DNA of 64,000 bases, from the NCBI GenBank assembly GCA_964017155.1, contig OZ024854.1:47773923-47837922 (forward strand). The letters are read 5' to 3'. A program made the position numbers and the translations under genes. This DNA is from Oasisia sp. SBJ-2009. Its lineage: Eukaryota; Annelida; Polychaeta; Sabellida; Siboglinidae. This document shows, piece by piece, positions 1 to 10,497 of the stretch. Positions within the stretch are counted from its first letter, which is position 1. Every line of letters starts with the position of its first letter. The notes beneath the pieces are model-generated. The model was given only the letters and a program-made list of their open reading frames with translations. It ran no database searches and was not told the DNA's origin.

Positions 1-1322
1 GCGTCAGAAGACCAACGCCCTGCTGCTCTGATCTGTGCATCAGATTTACCCCTTAATGCTGCTGATGTAGCCGCCCCTATCCTAAAACTATGACCCTTAA
101 AGACCTTGCTGCTAAGGCCACAAAACTCGATTAAGTTTTTAAGAAATAAATCGAATTCTCTACGCAGCATTGGTGAGCCATCTAGATATGCAAAGAGTGG
201 GCCTTGAACTGCCCCCCTAACATCCAGAAAATCCCTAATACAACTAGCAGGAGAAATAGGCGAGGCTGGAATAAGTCCTCCAGCTATCTGCAACGACTGG
301 GGACCGTGTTTAGCACTGTGTTTGAAATGCCTAAATGAGACAGAAATTAAGTCCCCGTTGAGTGAAATGTCCTGACGCTGAAGACAATTCTGACCTGTCC
401 GAGCAGAACCTGGCACCCTTTCACCCACCCTCAGATATGCCTTAAAGGCCAGAACCATCATGGCACGTAACATAACCTGTTTGTATCGAGATGTGATAAC
501 AGTGGGTACGGCAGCGACTAATTTGGTCAGTATAGGCAGAGTTATTGGCAGGCGAACATCAGGAACCGTTCTTAACTTTTGAGCCCCTATCAAAAGTCTA
601 GAAACAATGAAACTCTTGGCTGGGTCTTGGTGACCACTTATCCTATGGAAATATGAAATGGCAGAAACATACGAAATAATAGAGGCTGGTGCTAAACCTG
701 CATTATGAAGGTGAGCAATGAATAACATCATGATGTAAATAGGTACTGGTAACACCGGAACAAGAGCAAGAGAGTGGAAAAACCCTACCAGTTTAGCCCA
801 TGCCCGCTCATATTGCAATCGGGTTGATGGTGCCAAGGATGCTTGTAGGAGCATCCCTACAGTGTCCCGAAGGCAGCCGGAGATATGTGGAACGGTACCG
901 GTGTAGGATGTTGGTTGACCCATGGAGCCAGTGCCCGGAACTCGACGATCTGCGCTAGATGCCATTGGCGGCTGAATGTCAATGGTAGTAGGCCAAGGAG
1001 GGGCAACTGACCCAGCCCCTGGCATGTCCAATGGTGGCAGTGGAGGCTCGGATGGCACCGAAGGACCCGCGACTTGGACCGGGGTCGTGGCTGGAGCAAC
1101 TGGTAACACTGACCTCAGTAAATCCCTAATCTCATTCAAGTCCTTGCGCAACGATGCAGTGGTGTCTTGTTGGACATGCGAGGTAGCTCGGAGACGTCGC
1201 TGCGCCACCCCTGTGGCAGCAGCAGTGGCAAGGCGTCTCGGCGGATCAACAGCTGCTGGGTCTGACGGCTGCACAGGGCGACCACGAGCTCTCTGTCGGG
1301 CTGACTGTCGGACTGGGGCCAT
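1..1322 (-). CDS. Tyrosine recombinase (phage-integrase fold), C-terminus beyond window
   Basis: The frame is open from the ATG at 1322-1320 to the left edge, giving 440 codons. The first roughly 150 residues are rich in Pro, Ala and Ser and look disordered. A helical SAM-like domain follows, then the catalytic domain. Visible catalytic positions are Arg298 in LRVGE, a candidate Lys334 in FRHFKHS, and His411 and Arg414 in GHSFRIGAAT. The segment GRWSSD follows at the edge. The nucleophilic Tyr normally comes about ten residues later, so it lies outside the window. The HSFRIGAAT form is typical of eukaryotic YR transposons rather than of phage integrases. The predicted role is DNA cleavage and strand exchange to insert an element circle. 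No frameshift or stop is present over 1.3 kb, which argues for recent activity. The 5' neighbour on the same strand is the SGNH hydrolase gene. Confidence 0.85.
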   Translation of the reverse strand, partial: MAPVRQSARQRARGRPVQPSDPAAVDPPRRLATAAATGVAQRRLRATSHVQQDTTASLRKDLNEIRDLLRSVLPVAPATTPVQVAGPSVPSEPPLPPLDMPGAGSVAPPWPTTIDIQPPMASSADRRVPGTGSMGQPTSYTGTVPHISGCLRDTVGMLLQASLAPSTRLQYERAWAKLVGFFHSLALVPVLPVPIYIMMLFIAHLHNAGLAPASIISYVSAISYFHRISGHQDPAKSFIVSRLLIGAQKLRTVPDVRLPITLPILTKLVAAVPTVITSRYKQVMLRAMMVLAFKAYLRVGERVPGSARTGQNCLQRQDISLNGDLISVSFRHFKHSAKHGPQSLQIAGGLIPASPISPASCIRDFLDVRGAVQGPLFAYLDGSPMLRREFDLFLKNLIEFCGLSSKVFKGHSFRIGAATSAALRGKSDAQIRAAGRWSSD

Positions 1323-1808
1323 ACTACAAATTAATATGCAAGCATTTGACAAACATAACACAACTGAAAGAGTCCACACAGTGTATATCAACCCATTACT
1401 TGCAATGGCGCCATATGCATAGCGATAACGCTGCAGTTGTATATCCGTATACAACTATATGTTAATATATGAAGTCAGTAAAGCTGGGTGAGGAAAGGCA
1501 ATGGTTAAGCATATGCAAACATTTGGAACATTAATCGATATTACTAATCGATTTACTTCCTGTAAAGCGGACATAAGCTGGCGACTGACAAGTAGCATTT
1601 AAACTGGTTATGCAAAGCATGGAAATGTGTATCTTTACTGATGTTACCAATCACCATATGTGACGAGCTGATTAAACTGTAACGAAAGCGTGAAGTGTCT
1701 GGTGATGCAAAGCCTAAAACGTGTAGCATTATGAATGAAACGTATAGCATCATTAATACAACAATTAGTGACACTTGGTAAGCCTGACACATTCCCACTT
1801 GTGACATA
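1323..1808. other. Spacer between 62-bp repeats and recombinase start
   Basis: AT-richer spacer upstream of the recombinase ATG. It holds a perfect 8-bp-stem hairpin at 1436-1455 (arms gttgtata and tatacaac, loop tccg) and several AT-rich stretches that could serve as a promoter. No additional coding frame is convincing. Confidence 0.4.
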
Positions 1809-2300
1809 CACTAACACAGCAGGGCATTGCCGTCTTTCCCGATACCAGACACGGAAGCTAAACTGACGCACACTAACACAGCAGGGCGTTGCCGTCTTTC
1901 CCGATACCAGACACGTAAGCTAAACTTAGACACACTAACACAGCAGGGCGTTGCCGTCTTTCCCGATACCAGACACGGAAGCTAAACTTAGACACACTAA
2001 CACAGCAGGGCGTTGCCGTCTTTCCCGATACCAGACACGGAAGCTAAACTTAGACACACTAACACAGCAGGGCGTCGCCGTCTTTCCCGATACCAGACAC
2101 GGAAGCTAAACTGAGACACACTAACACAGCAGGGCGTTGCCGTCTTTCCCGATACCAGACACGGAAGCTAAACTGAGACACACTAACACAGCAGGGCGTT
2201 GCCGTCTTTCCCGATACCAGACACGGAAGCTAAGTAACTGACCCGCACTTACACAAATGGCATTGCTGTCCTTCCCGATACCAGACACGGGAGATACATA
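1809..2300. repeat. 62-bp tandem repeat, about 8 copies
   Basis: Unit starts fall at 1809, 1871, 1933, 1995, 2057, 2119 and 2181, an exact 62-bp spacing, followed by a diverged eighth copy near 2243. The best conserved core reads tcccgataccagacacgg. The array lies between the hydrolase and recombinase ORFs on the same element. Possible roles are recombinase binding sites, a promoter or enhancer for the recombinase, or a passive minisatellite. The position inside the element is seen; the role is not. Confidence 0.9.
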
Positions 2301-2804
2301 AATGTGACAGGTAGTCATACTTGTGAAAATTACCCAACTGTGAAGCTGGAGTGACACTGCTAGCGTTGCCGCATTTCAAGAGACATGACACTGTATAAAA
2401 GTAACTAAAGACAAAATTACAGAATATATATTACACCCTCACCCCACTAGTGAGAATTGTGATAAACAGACCCTGGATTGAACATGAAAGCAGAGAACGG
2501 ACAGAAAACACGGAGTAACTCGACCTCCACAAAGAGCTGTGTGAAACCCAAGAGCACAAGCACAGTAAGATATAGACAGGATGTCCCAAGTCAGCAAGGA
2601 TCCAAGATAAAAGGACAGTTAACATAGGCAAATAATGTTAAATGGCGTAGCAAGATTGCTAATAGAAATGTAAACAGATCGGCAGATTGATGCTGAGAGA
2701 AAACCTAAAAGACATACAAAACAAAACGAAGAAGCATAGTGTGACTTGGGACTCAAAAGTATAGGCCAGTATGAGAGTGGTGTCATGGTTTTGGTTTTTA
2801 ATAC

Positions 2805-2810
2805 TTTATT
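2805..2810 (-). terminator. Poly(A) signal AATAAA for the SGNH ORF
   Basis: On the minus strand AATAAA lies about 156 bases downstream of the hydrolase stop codon. With the TATA box at 3905-3898 it makes the hydrolase gene a self-contained transcription unit, separate from the recombinase. Confidence 0.5.
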
Positions 2811-2965
2811 GAACACAAACAATACAACAGCAGATATCCAGGGCAAGCGGGTCGGGCAATGCAACCGTCACGTGAGCAGATGACCCCCTAAAACAACACC
2901 ATGAAACGGTTAAACTAGGTGAACGTCCATGAGACAAGCGTACGCCGCTTTACTCAGTATCCCCA

Positions 2966-3568
2966 TTATCGCCCGAGTCCCAACCGCTTCAAAGCCACGA
3001 AAACAGCACCCTTAACACTACGCCAAAGCTTATAGTTTCCTAGGTCATTAAAATGCACCCCATCCCCCCGGAAAATGTTACGCTGCGACTGCCAAAATCC
3101 GCGGTGATACCAAAAAGACAAACTTTCAGTGTCGCAAACTGCCTTCAAGAATTCATTAATCTCTAAAACCCGTTGGGTGCCCTCTTCCCAAGAATAGCGG
3201 CGAACACACTGTCGTCTAACGACCTGACAAACGACTACATGGGATATCCCTCTAGCAACCAGCGACTGCGCATAATCGTACAATCGCATACCTACCGTAA
3301 GTACGGATTCGCGACTCCCGTACACATCATTCCCCGAAAGACAAAGCACAACGATAGCAGGCCGATGCAAATCCAGTAAACGGAGGACATCGGCGTCGTC
3401 ACGAACAGACGAGACGATGCCACCCCGATACCCGGCAAATTTAAAATGGCAATCCGTGCCTACAACGGATGACCCAGTTCCGAAACGTATGCCGGACGAC
3501 GAGACGAAACGTTCCAGCCAAGAAACGTGACTATCCCCCAGCACTAAAGCGAGGGTAGTACCCGCCAT
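2966..3568 (-). CDS. SGNH/GDSL-type hydrolase of the YR element
   Basis: This is a 200-residue protein. The start at 3568 was chosen because it is the first ATG downstream of the predicted TATA box: no other ATG occurs on the minus strand between 3870 and 3568. All four SGNH blocks are visible. Block I is GDSH with nucleophile Ser13, block II is GYRGG with an oxyanion Gly near 49, block III is LSGND with Asn80, and block V is DGVHFND with Asp169 and His172. The fold is expected to hydrolyse esters, but the substrate is unknown. SGNH hydrolases are known passengers of some YR retrotransposons (Ngaro-like) and some LINEs. No signal peptide is evident. The length matches a complete single SGNH domain, and no lesion is seen. 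Confidence 0.8.
   Translation of the reverse strand: MAGTTLALVLGDSHVSWLERFVSSSGIRFGTGSSVVGTDCHFKFAGYRGGIVSSVRDDADVLRLLDLHRPAIVVLCLSGNDVYGSRESVLTVGMRLYDYAQSLVARGISHVVVCQVVRRQCVRRYSWEEGTQRVLEINEFLKAVCDTESLSFWYHRGFWQSQRNIFRGDGVHFNDLGNYKLWRSVKGAVFVALKRLGLGR
2967..2967 (-). other. 3' end of SGNH frame
   Basis: The reading frame ends in LGLGR followed directly by the stop codon, just after the helix that follows the DGVHFND motif. This is where a minimal SGNH domain normally ends, so the protein is not truncated. Confidence 0.4.
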
Positions 3569-3859
3569 CAGATAAAATATACTTAGCTGCACCTGGGTGG
3601 AGGGAACGCGAGCAGTTGAAGTCGTCAGATGGCAAAATGGCGGCACGCACGAGGGCCGAGGCGAACAAAGGAATCAGCTCCCGCAAGTTCGACGAAAGGG
3701 GGCCGCCGTAGCCACAGGCACTAAAACACACTATGAAAACTATTAGCAGACGATAAAAGTATAATACAAAATTTCCCAACACCTAACAACACTAAATTTG
3801 CAAATACGAATAAAATAAATTGATCTCCTGAGTGAACGACACAATGCTGCTTCTCGAAC

Positions 3860-3958
3860 TCAAGTGGCGAATGGGACCGGTACTGGTTTGAACTGGATTT
3901 ATATAGACTCCGGGTGTTTGATTACTCCTGGCCTAACCCACCAGATGTCGCCACTTGA
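3860..3958 (-). promoter_or_regulatory. Putative element promoter: TATA box between 11-bp inverted repeats
   Basis: On the minus strand TATATAAA occupies 3905-3898. It is bracketed by a perfect inverted repeat, tcaagtggcga at 3860-3870 and tcgccacttga at 3948-3958. A start site 25-30 bases downstream would fall near 3870. This marks the likely 5' end of the YR element. Short inverted repeats are typical recombination targets for tyrosine recombinases, so the arms may also be binding sites; that is inference. Confidence 0.45.
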
Positions 3959-3978
3959 ATTATCACTTCACATAGGAT

Positions 3979-3980
<2 letters not shown>

Positions 3981-4060
<80 letters not shown>
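3981..4060. repeat. (AT)n microsatellite
   Basis: About 80 bp of uninterrupted AT dinucleotides, directly beside the inferred right end of the YR element. Confidence 0.95.
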
Positions 4061-4063
<3 letters not shown>

Positions 4064-5026
4064 TGTATATCATTGTCACAATTGTCTAACGTGAAGTAGA
4101 CAGGCAGCGTCCAAAAGATGACGTAGACACAGGTATAGTTATAACGCTGACTGTACTGTATTCAAATCAAAGAGGACATCCTACGTACAGTCAACATTGC
4201 ACGATAGTCGCTGTGCTTATTAAGCACGGCGTACATTAGGGCCTACAGTTATATCAAAACACGAACTCGTACTAACATAATTCTTGCAGTGGAGGTGTTT
4301 TGCTTGGCCCGCCTGGCTGCCCTAGCGTCGCCGAAGTCGTAATGTTTTATCGGGGGCGGTCGTCGGGTGCAGGGCGTGGATCAAGCGGTAAACTGGCAGT
4401 CGCAATAAACCGATGGCAGCAGACGACAATTATCCTTTCCCCTGGTCGCCATGACAACGGTTCTGTGGGGTATTTGCTCCTATCAAATTCGTTAACCCGG
4501 GTTGCAAAAGAGCGGAAATGAGAATCTGCTATAGAAAATTGTTTCATTTCAACCGAGTCGAGTCAGGTCTAATCTGGTTATCATCTAGTTTTGCGTTTAC
4601 AAATAATGTGCCGTATAGTTTGTTTCCCTTTTCCCGATCAGTTGCTTTATATTCTAATACACATATCAGAGTAATACTTATTTTAGCTACTGACAACTAA
4701 TTGAAATCTTGGTTGTCGTAGGATCAAAAGTTATACTGATACATGAACCAGGCTTACGCAAGAAGAACACGCCAGAATCTTCTGACTCCGACCCGGCTAC
4801 TGTGTGTCACTTGAGTGAGGAGACGAAACGAAACCAAACCCGTGTCACTGACAAATTACCTCTCTTCAACTGTAATTCGGCAGACATAAATGGGCTATTA
4901 TACTTCATTGCTGACGATGTTAAAACTATTTGGCATGTGATTTATATTGTTAACTAGTTGGGAAATAATACCCGTGCCGGGTTCATCGAATTACGTTTGA
5001 AGGCCCCAAATTACTATATACTTAAA

Positions 5027-5029
<3 letters not shown>
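4061..5029. other. Non-coding stretch
   Basis: No convincing gene. The open frames here are short, lack recognisable domains and are not bounded by good splice sites. Confidence 0.5.
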
Positions 5030-5080
<51 letters not shown>

Positions 5081-5190
5081 GCGTGTGCGTGTGCGTGTGC
5101 GTGTGCGTGTGCGTGTGCGTGTGCGTGTGCGTGTGCGTGTGCGTGTGCGTGTGCGTGTGCGTGTGCGTGTGCGTGTGCGTGTGCGTGTGC
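5030..5190. repeat. (GT)n followed by (GTGTGC)n
   Basis: A pure GT tract of about 44 bp changes abruptly into a GTGTGC hexanucleotide array of about 115 bp. Alternating purine-pyrimidine DNA of this kind can adopt Z-form. Confidence 0.95.
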
Positions 5191-8100
5191 GACGATACCC
5201 GCGGACTATAATAAGTGTATCGTCCGCAATTGAACTACAACGACTCCTTCCTTTAGCCAGAACAACAATATCTTTTCATTTGTGGTTAAATCTTAGAGGC
5301 TGAACACACACGACGCTGACCACCGCTCCAAGACCCGGATGTGCTCTGCGGCACTGACTTCCGGTAGACTTAGCGGCCATTGTCGACGACGACGCTTTAT
5401 CTTCGTGTGCTGATAGCGGCACTGGACGGCAGAGGACCCGCTTCTGTCGTCGTGTCGCCTTAAGACAGTTAGTATCGGGCAACATCTCGTAGATTTGTCG
5501 GACAGATTGTCAGCGCTACCGTTGTCTTTTGTGATTTACATCAGCTAAAATTACCTGTAGAAAATCAGCATCAACGGCAAATCAGAAAGTTCTGAAGGTT
5601 CCGTAGACGTCCAAACAATCATTACCTTCAGTTCCATGCGATCGACACCAAGAACCAGGCATAGACAGTATAATATGGTACAGTAGTCGGAGATAAGAAT
5701 ATAAGTTCTGCTGCAACTACGCCATAATGCAAGTGTCATCAATACATAATTAAGGCAATTTACTCACCAGGGAGGGTTTGTCTGCTTTCGCCCAATATTT
5801 GGGGCTGCGGCTCCAGTAAGTTTTGGAATATGAACGGAATATTGAAAATGGACGACAGGCTCACAAGAGCGCTGTATAGTTATAAATGTTGCTTCACGAC
5901 TCGTAAGTGTGTGTATTGTGAGCAGATTTTGTGTACTGTGAATGGTTGGACCAATTTATCAACTGTCTCTCGGCGACCTGCATGGAACGCCTCATTGACA
6001 TTGCAGCAGTTAATACACCACGATCTGGACAAATGGGCGTCTCTGTGGTGTCGCAGTATTGTGCGACACTTCATCGCGGTTGACAAATATCGATGTTCCG
6101 GAAACGACATCGCCCCGGGGCGGACGTCTCGAGGCTAGGGGCGGCGTAGCTCTTATCGCGACAGCACCGCTTTGTCGCCAGACGCGTGTTCCTAGTCATA
6201 TCAGCATCTGACCCGGCACTGATTGGCCGTGGAATGTCGACGGACTGAAGACATCGTTGAGAGTAATAGGGTTGTGGTGGCTGAGATGTGACCGCCGTCG
6301 TCAGCGAGGGGATGGGCGTCAACCCACTTCACTCTAACGGGCCGTCGGCGTGATACGATCAGCGACGACAGTTCGCGATTTTTTTCATTAATCAATCACT
6401 TTGAATATATTCGACCCCATAAACCTTCCCTATCGTTTTCACCGGATAGCGTCGGGGACTTGATTGTTGTCCGGCCGGAATTCCTGTTTCGTCGGCGGCT
6501 AGATAACGCGTTCATTTCTCGTTGGAGAAGACTCAGATTGATCATCGGGATAGCGGCCCAGCGAAACTGTGTACAATAGTAATCATCTCAACACGTTTCG
6601 GTGACATGGTAGTTCAGTCATCAATCATACTGAGTATATTCCTCCCCTAAAGCAGTCCTAACGATTTAGATACCCTTATCACCCGTAAGATAACGACGAG
6701 GATGTTCGTACATCTCGTCTCATTGGGGTTGTAGGCCCTACAATGCTTCCTTTTGTCATCGGAGAAGACCCCATTGTACTTTGTGTATAGACGGCGACGA
6801 AATTGCACATGTTGTGTCCGTGTTTTTAAAGAGCCAGAAAACAACTAAGCAATTGCTTAGCGAGATGTAACTGTTTCAATAACGTCAATTACCGCAGGGG
6901 GTGACCTATAAAACAAATGGACCGCGTGACGACAGTAGAATACTTCTGACCACGATACCATCACCAATTCAAGGGCGAATGCAGCGTGGAGTAGGTGTTT
7001 TGGTTGACGATACAGTAACTTTTACACTGCTGCGACATCGCAGCATGATATCCGTTCACACCGCAGAATAACAACACGAGCTCTGTGGTTGTTGACGTTT
7101 TATTACCGATCCAATTATAACGAGACATGTTAAGAACAACCGCGACCGGGAAATTGGGTCAGCGGCAGCAATGGCCGCTCGCAGCAATGCGAGATCGGTC
7201 ACAGCGATAAGGCACAATTAAACATACGTATTGAGTGTATTTACAATGCTTACACAAGATAGTGTTCGCGAATATAGACCATGTTATTACATGCCTACAG
7301 CGTTTTATATATATAATATACATACATGTACATTGAGATACGCGACATTGGGTCGATTGTTCACGACAGGACCTCCTTGCAGAAGCCAACGCTGTAATCG
7401 TGACTCATGATATACACAGTAAATGACATGCAGGTTTGCAAATACACAATGTCCGCCCGTATCTGGTCGAACAACTAAGTTTGCGAGTAATGCTGTGTAA
7501 TAAATAAGGACAAAAATACCGCGTTATGTACATAGTTTGGACGGCGCGCGTCGAGTTGTGAAATCGGCGAGGTGTCGCCTTTGCGGTCTTTGGTTTTAAG
7601 CTGTTTTCAAGGACTAGCGTTCACATAAAGACGTCAGTGAGAACCGACTCTCAACGACCACTGGCAGTATTCTCCTGCCGCCCGCGGCCTCATACAGCTA
7701 ACACGACAAGTTGGGGTACTCGGGTGCAATACCAGTCGTGTCATTATCGTTGTGCATGTTGGCACATTTAATCCGAGCGCTTTATTCCGCTGGCAAAACA
7801 TAGACTGTAGGCAATTACACGTAATCGACGGATATTATATTTGTTTGGTTCCCACTGCATGCACGCGTGGGTTGGCGTCTAATAGAATTACGGCGATAAA
7901 ATGCGAATCGTTTCGGTACAAACAAGTACAAACCCACAACGAATACGTAACACCTCTTAGATTCCCAGGACAGACTTCGCCTCTGTTTGTGTCAAGTTGG
8001 TTCGTTATTTATTTATTTTCCCCGTACAACGTCGCCGCATCCGTTGACTTTGCCCACCCTCTGACGTATTTATTGCGTTCACGTGGCGTTTACTGGGGAA

Positions 8101-8569
8101 TCTGGCAATACTGGTTAATATCATCGGGCCGGCTGGCGGAAGGCGGCACGACGAGAACATTGTTCGGTCGCCACTCCGAGACGGGATAGACTCGATGCTG
8201 ACATCAGACACCACATTGCGACTGTCACGACGCTGATTTATCGCCAGGTGTACACGGCGGCGAAAGCTGACATCACCTTTCATGTGTACTCGTGCGACAC
8301 GACGACAGACTGATATATAAGTATCTAGCGTCGTTGTGTCCTCCTATACAGCGAGGTGTGGGTGTCGTCTCAGTCCACCGGGGGGTCCATGTACCCCATA
8401 CGAGCGTGTCACGAGGGTTATATAAAAAAAACTTTGGTGACTGGGCACACACCTATAGGTGCGCAATGTGATTACTAACAGTAAATATGATCGTGGCAAG
8501 TTTTGATTGAGTCGCGCATTCACACACTACACGCCGGAAAGGCGACTCACTCGAGCCGACAATCGCCGA
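5191..8569. other. Non-coding stretch
   Basis: Mixed-composition DNA with many CpG dinucleotides and only short open frames on both strands. No protein family was recognised. The longest frame (7752-8189, plus) has no domain signature and is probably chance. Confidence 0.45.
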
Positions 8570-9765
8570 ATTCTATGAAGGGTAATTGACTTGGAACAAT
8601 AACCGAGAGTCTACGCAGGGTAATTAACTCGAGCCAATAACCTACACAGTTCTATGCAGTGTTACTGATTCTGGCCAATAACTGACTGTTTCGAGGCAGT
8701 AACCGACATATCGCAAGGTAACTGACTCGAGCCAATAGCCGACAGAGCTCTCTCTACACAGGGTAATACTTTCCAGCCAATAACCGACAGATTGATATGC
8801 CGTATCACTGATTCCAGCCAATAACCCACATACAGACTTCTATGCCGTATCACTGATTCCAGCCAATAACCCACATACAGACTTCTATGCCGTATCACTG
8901 ATTCCAGCCAATAACCCACAGACATACTTCTATGCCGTATCACTGATTCCAGCCAATAACCCACAGACAGACTTCTATGCCGGATAACTGATTCCAGCCA
9001 ATAACCGACAGACTTCTATGCCGGATAACTGATTCCAGCCAATAACCGACAGATTTCTATGCCGGATAACTGATTCCAGCCAATAACCGACAGATTTCTA
9101 TGCCGGATAACTGATTCCAGCCAATAACCGACAGACTTCTATGCCGGATAACTGATTCCCGCCAATAACCGACAGATTTCTATGCCGGATAACTGATTCC
9201 AGCCAATAACCGACATATTTCTATGCCGGATAACTGATTCCAGCCAATAACCGACAGACTTCTATGCCGGATAACTGATTCCCGCTAATAAACGACAGAT
9301 TTATATGCCTAATAACTGGTTCCAGGCAATAACCGACAGACTTCTATGCCGGATAACTGATTCCAGCCAATAACCGGCAGACTTATATGCCGGATAACTG
9401 ATTCCAGCCAATAACCGACAGATTTCTATGGCGGATAACTGATTCCAGCCAATAAACGACAGATTTCTATGCCTAATAACTGGTTCCAGGCAATAATCGA
9501 CAGATTTCTATGCCGAATAACTGGTTCCAGGCAATAACCGACAGATTTCTATGCCGAAAAACTGGTTCCAGACAATAACCGACATACTTCTATGCCGGAT
9601 AACTGGTTCCAGCCAATAACCGACATATTTCTATGCCGTTTCTATGCCGGATAACTGGTTCCAGCCAATAACCGACAGATTTCTATGCCGGATAACTGGT
9701 TCCAGGCAATAACCGACAGTGCTCTATACGGGGTAGCAGTTTCGAGGCAATAAATGACAGAGTTA
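8570..9765. repeat. 41-bp minisatellite with a 45-46-bp variant, about 28 copies
   Basis: The unit contains ttccagccaataaccgacag and ttctatgccggataactga. Most of the array (8996-9600) has 41-bp spacing. The left part (about 8780-8995) uses a longer variant with ccacatacag or ccacagacag insertions. Because 45 is divisible by three, the longer variant yields a repetitive minus-strand open frame at 8662-8964 that is not a gene. Copies degenerate toward both ends. Confidence 0.95.
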
Positions 9766-10497
9766 TCAATTATGCGGGGTGACAGACACGATTAGACGGG
9801 CAACTGTTTTGTAGGATAATTGACTCGAACCGACGAGCAACAACTATTACGGTTACGCAATATACGCGGAGATAGCGATACTTTGGCCGACAGCAATCGT
9901 TCTAATAGCACTTCTGTTTACAGTTAGATAAATAAATACTGCGGAGATCCGGCCGTCGTCCCAGGCCCGTCTGTCCGTCGTCACTCGAGGCGGCGCCATC
10001 GGGGAAGGCGGAGAAAGCGTGTTCCCGTAAATCAGTGATACGGACCCTCCGTGGGAAAACGAGCGTCGTGTTCTTTTGCGCGCGATCGTTACCGTGTGTC
10101 ACTCTCTAGGCGCCCCTCGACGCTGGTTTGACGTGCAGCTGCTCTAGCACTGACATTGCCGGCAGTCGTGGTCTTTGTTAAAGTTACCCGGATGGACGGT
10201 TGTTTAATAACGCATGCACTCACTCACTCGCACACACAAACATACGCTGGCGATGATTAATCGCCGTGTTAGGTAATCCGATTAAACCAGCTGATTCCGT
10301 TGTTTCCAATTCAACGTTTTAGCGATACCCGACGTCGAACGATGCGTTACTTCACGCATATAATCGCGTTCATTGCATGTTCCACGGACGGATGCGCAGG
10401 GAATGACGGGTAAGATGCCGAACCCGTGCAAAGGCCGAGGTGAATACAGTCATGTCAGTGGACACACGTATGCCTGATGCACACGTACACGCGGAGG
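9766..10497. other. Downstream flank of the LRR gene
   Basis: No gene recognised. This region would contain the 3' UTR of the LRR gene on the minus strand. No AATAAA was identified with confidence close to the stop. Confidence 0.4.

Larger units (their letters stand above)
1..3960 (-). mobile_element. YR-type transposable element with SGNH hydrolase (left end cut)
   Basis: Read on the minus strand, the unit runs: inverted repeat and TATA box (3958-3860), SGNH-hydrolase ORF (3568-2966), poly(A) signal (2810-2805), eight 62-bp tandem repeats (about 2300-1809), tyrosine-recombinase ORF (1322 to the window edge). Both ORFs look intact, so the copy is probably young. Tyrosine-recombinase elements of animals include DIRS and Ngaro retrotransposons, some of which carry SGNH or other hydrolases, and the RT-less Cryptons. 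No reverse transcriptase or RNase H motif is visible between the two genes. An RT beyond the left edge would lie downstream of the recombinase, which is not the usual DIRS or Ngaro order. The right boundary near 3960 is inferred from the promoter and inverted repeat. Grouping the two ORFs into one element is inference from strand, spacing and known co-occurrence of the families. Confidence 0.6.

Noticed and set aside
976..1422. Plus-strand open frame of 148 codons
   Set aside because: Lies opposite the Pro/Ala-rich N-terminus of the recombinase and has no domain; the minus frame continues into a catalytic domain.
8662..8964. Minus-strand repetitive ORF (GYWLESVIRHRS units)
   Set aside because: Translation of the 45-bp variant of the minisatellite, with no start context or conservation.
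8570..9765. CRISPR-like array
   Set aside because: Units are contiguous tandem repeats without unique spacers and the DNA is eukaryotic.
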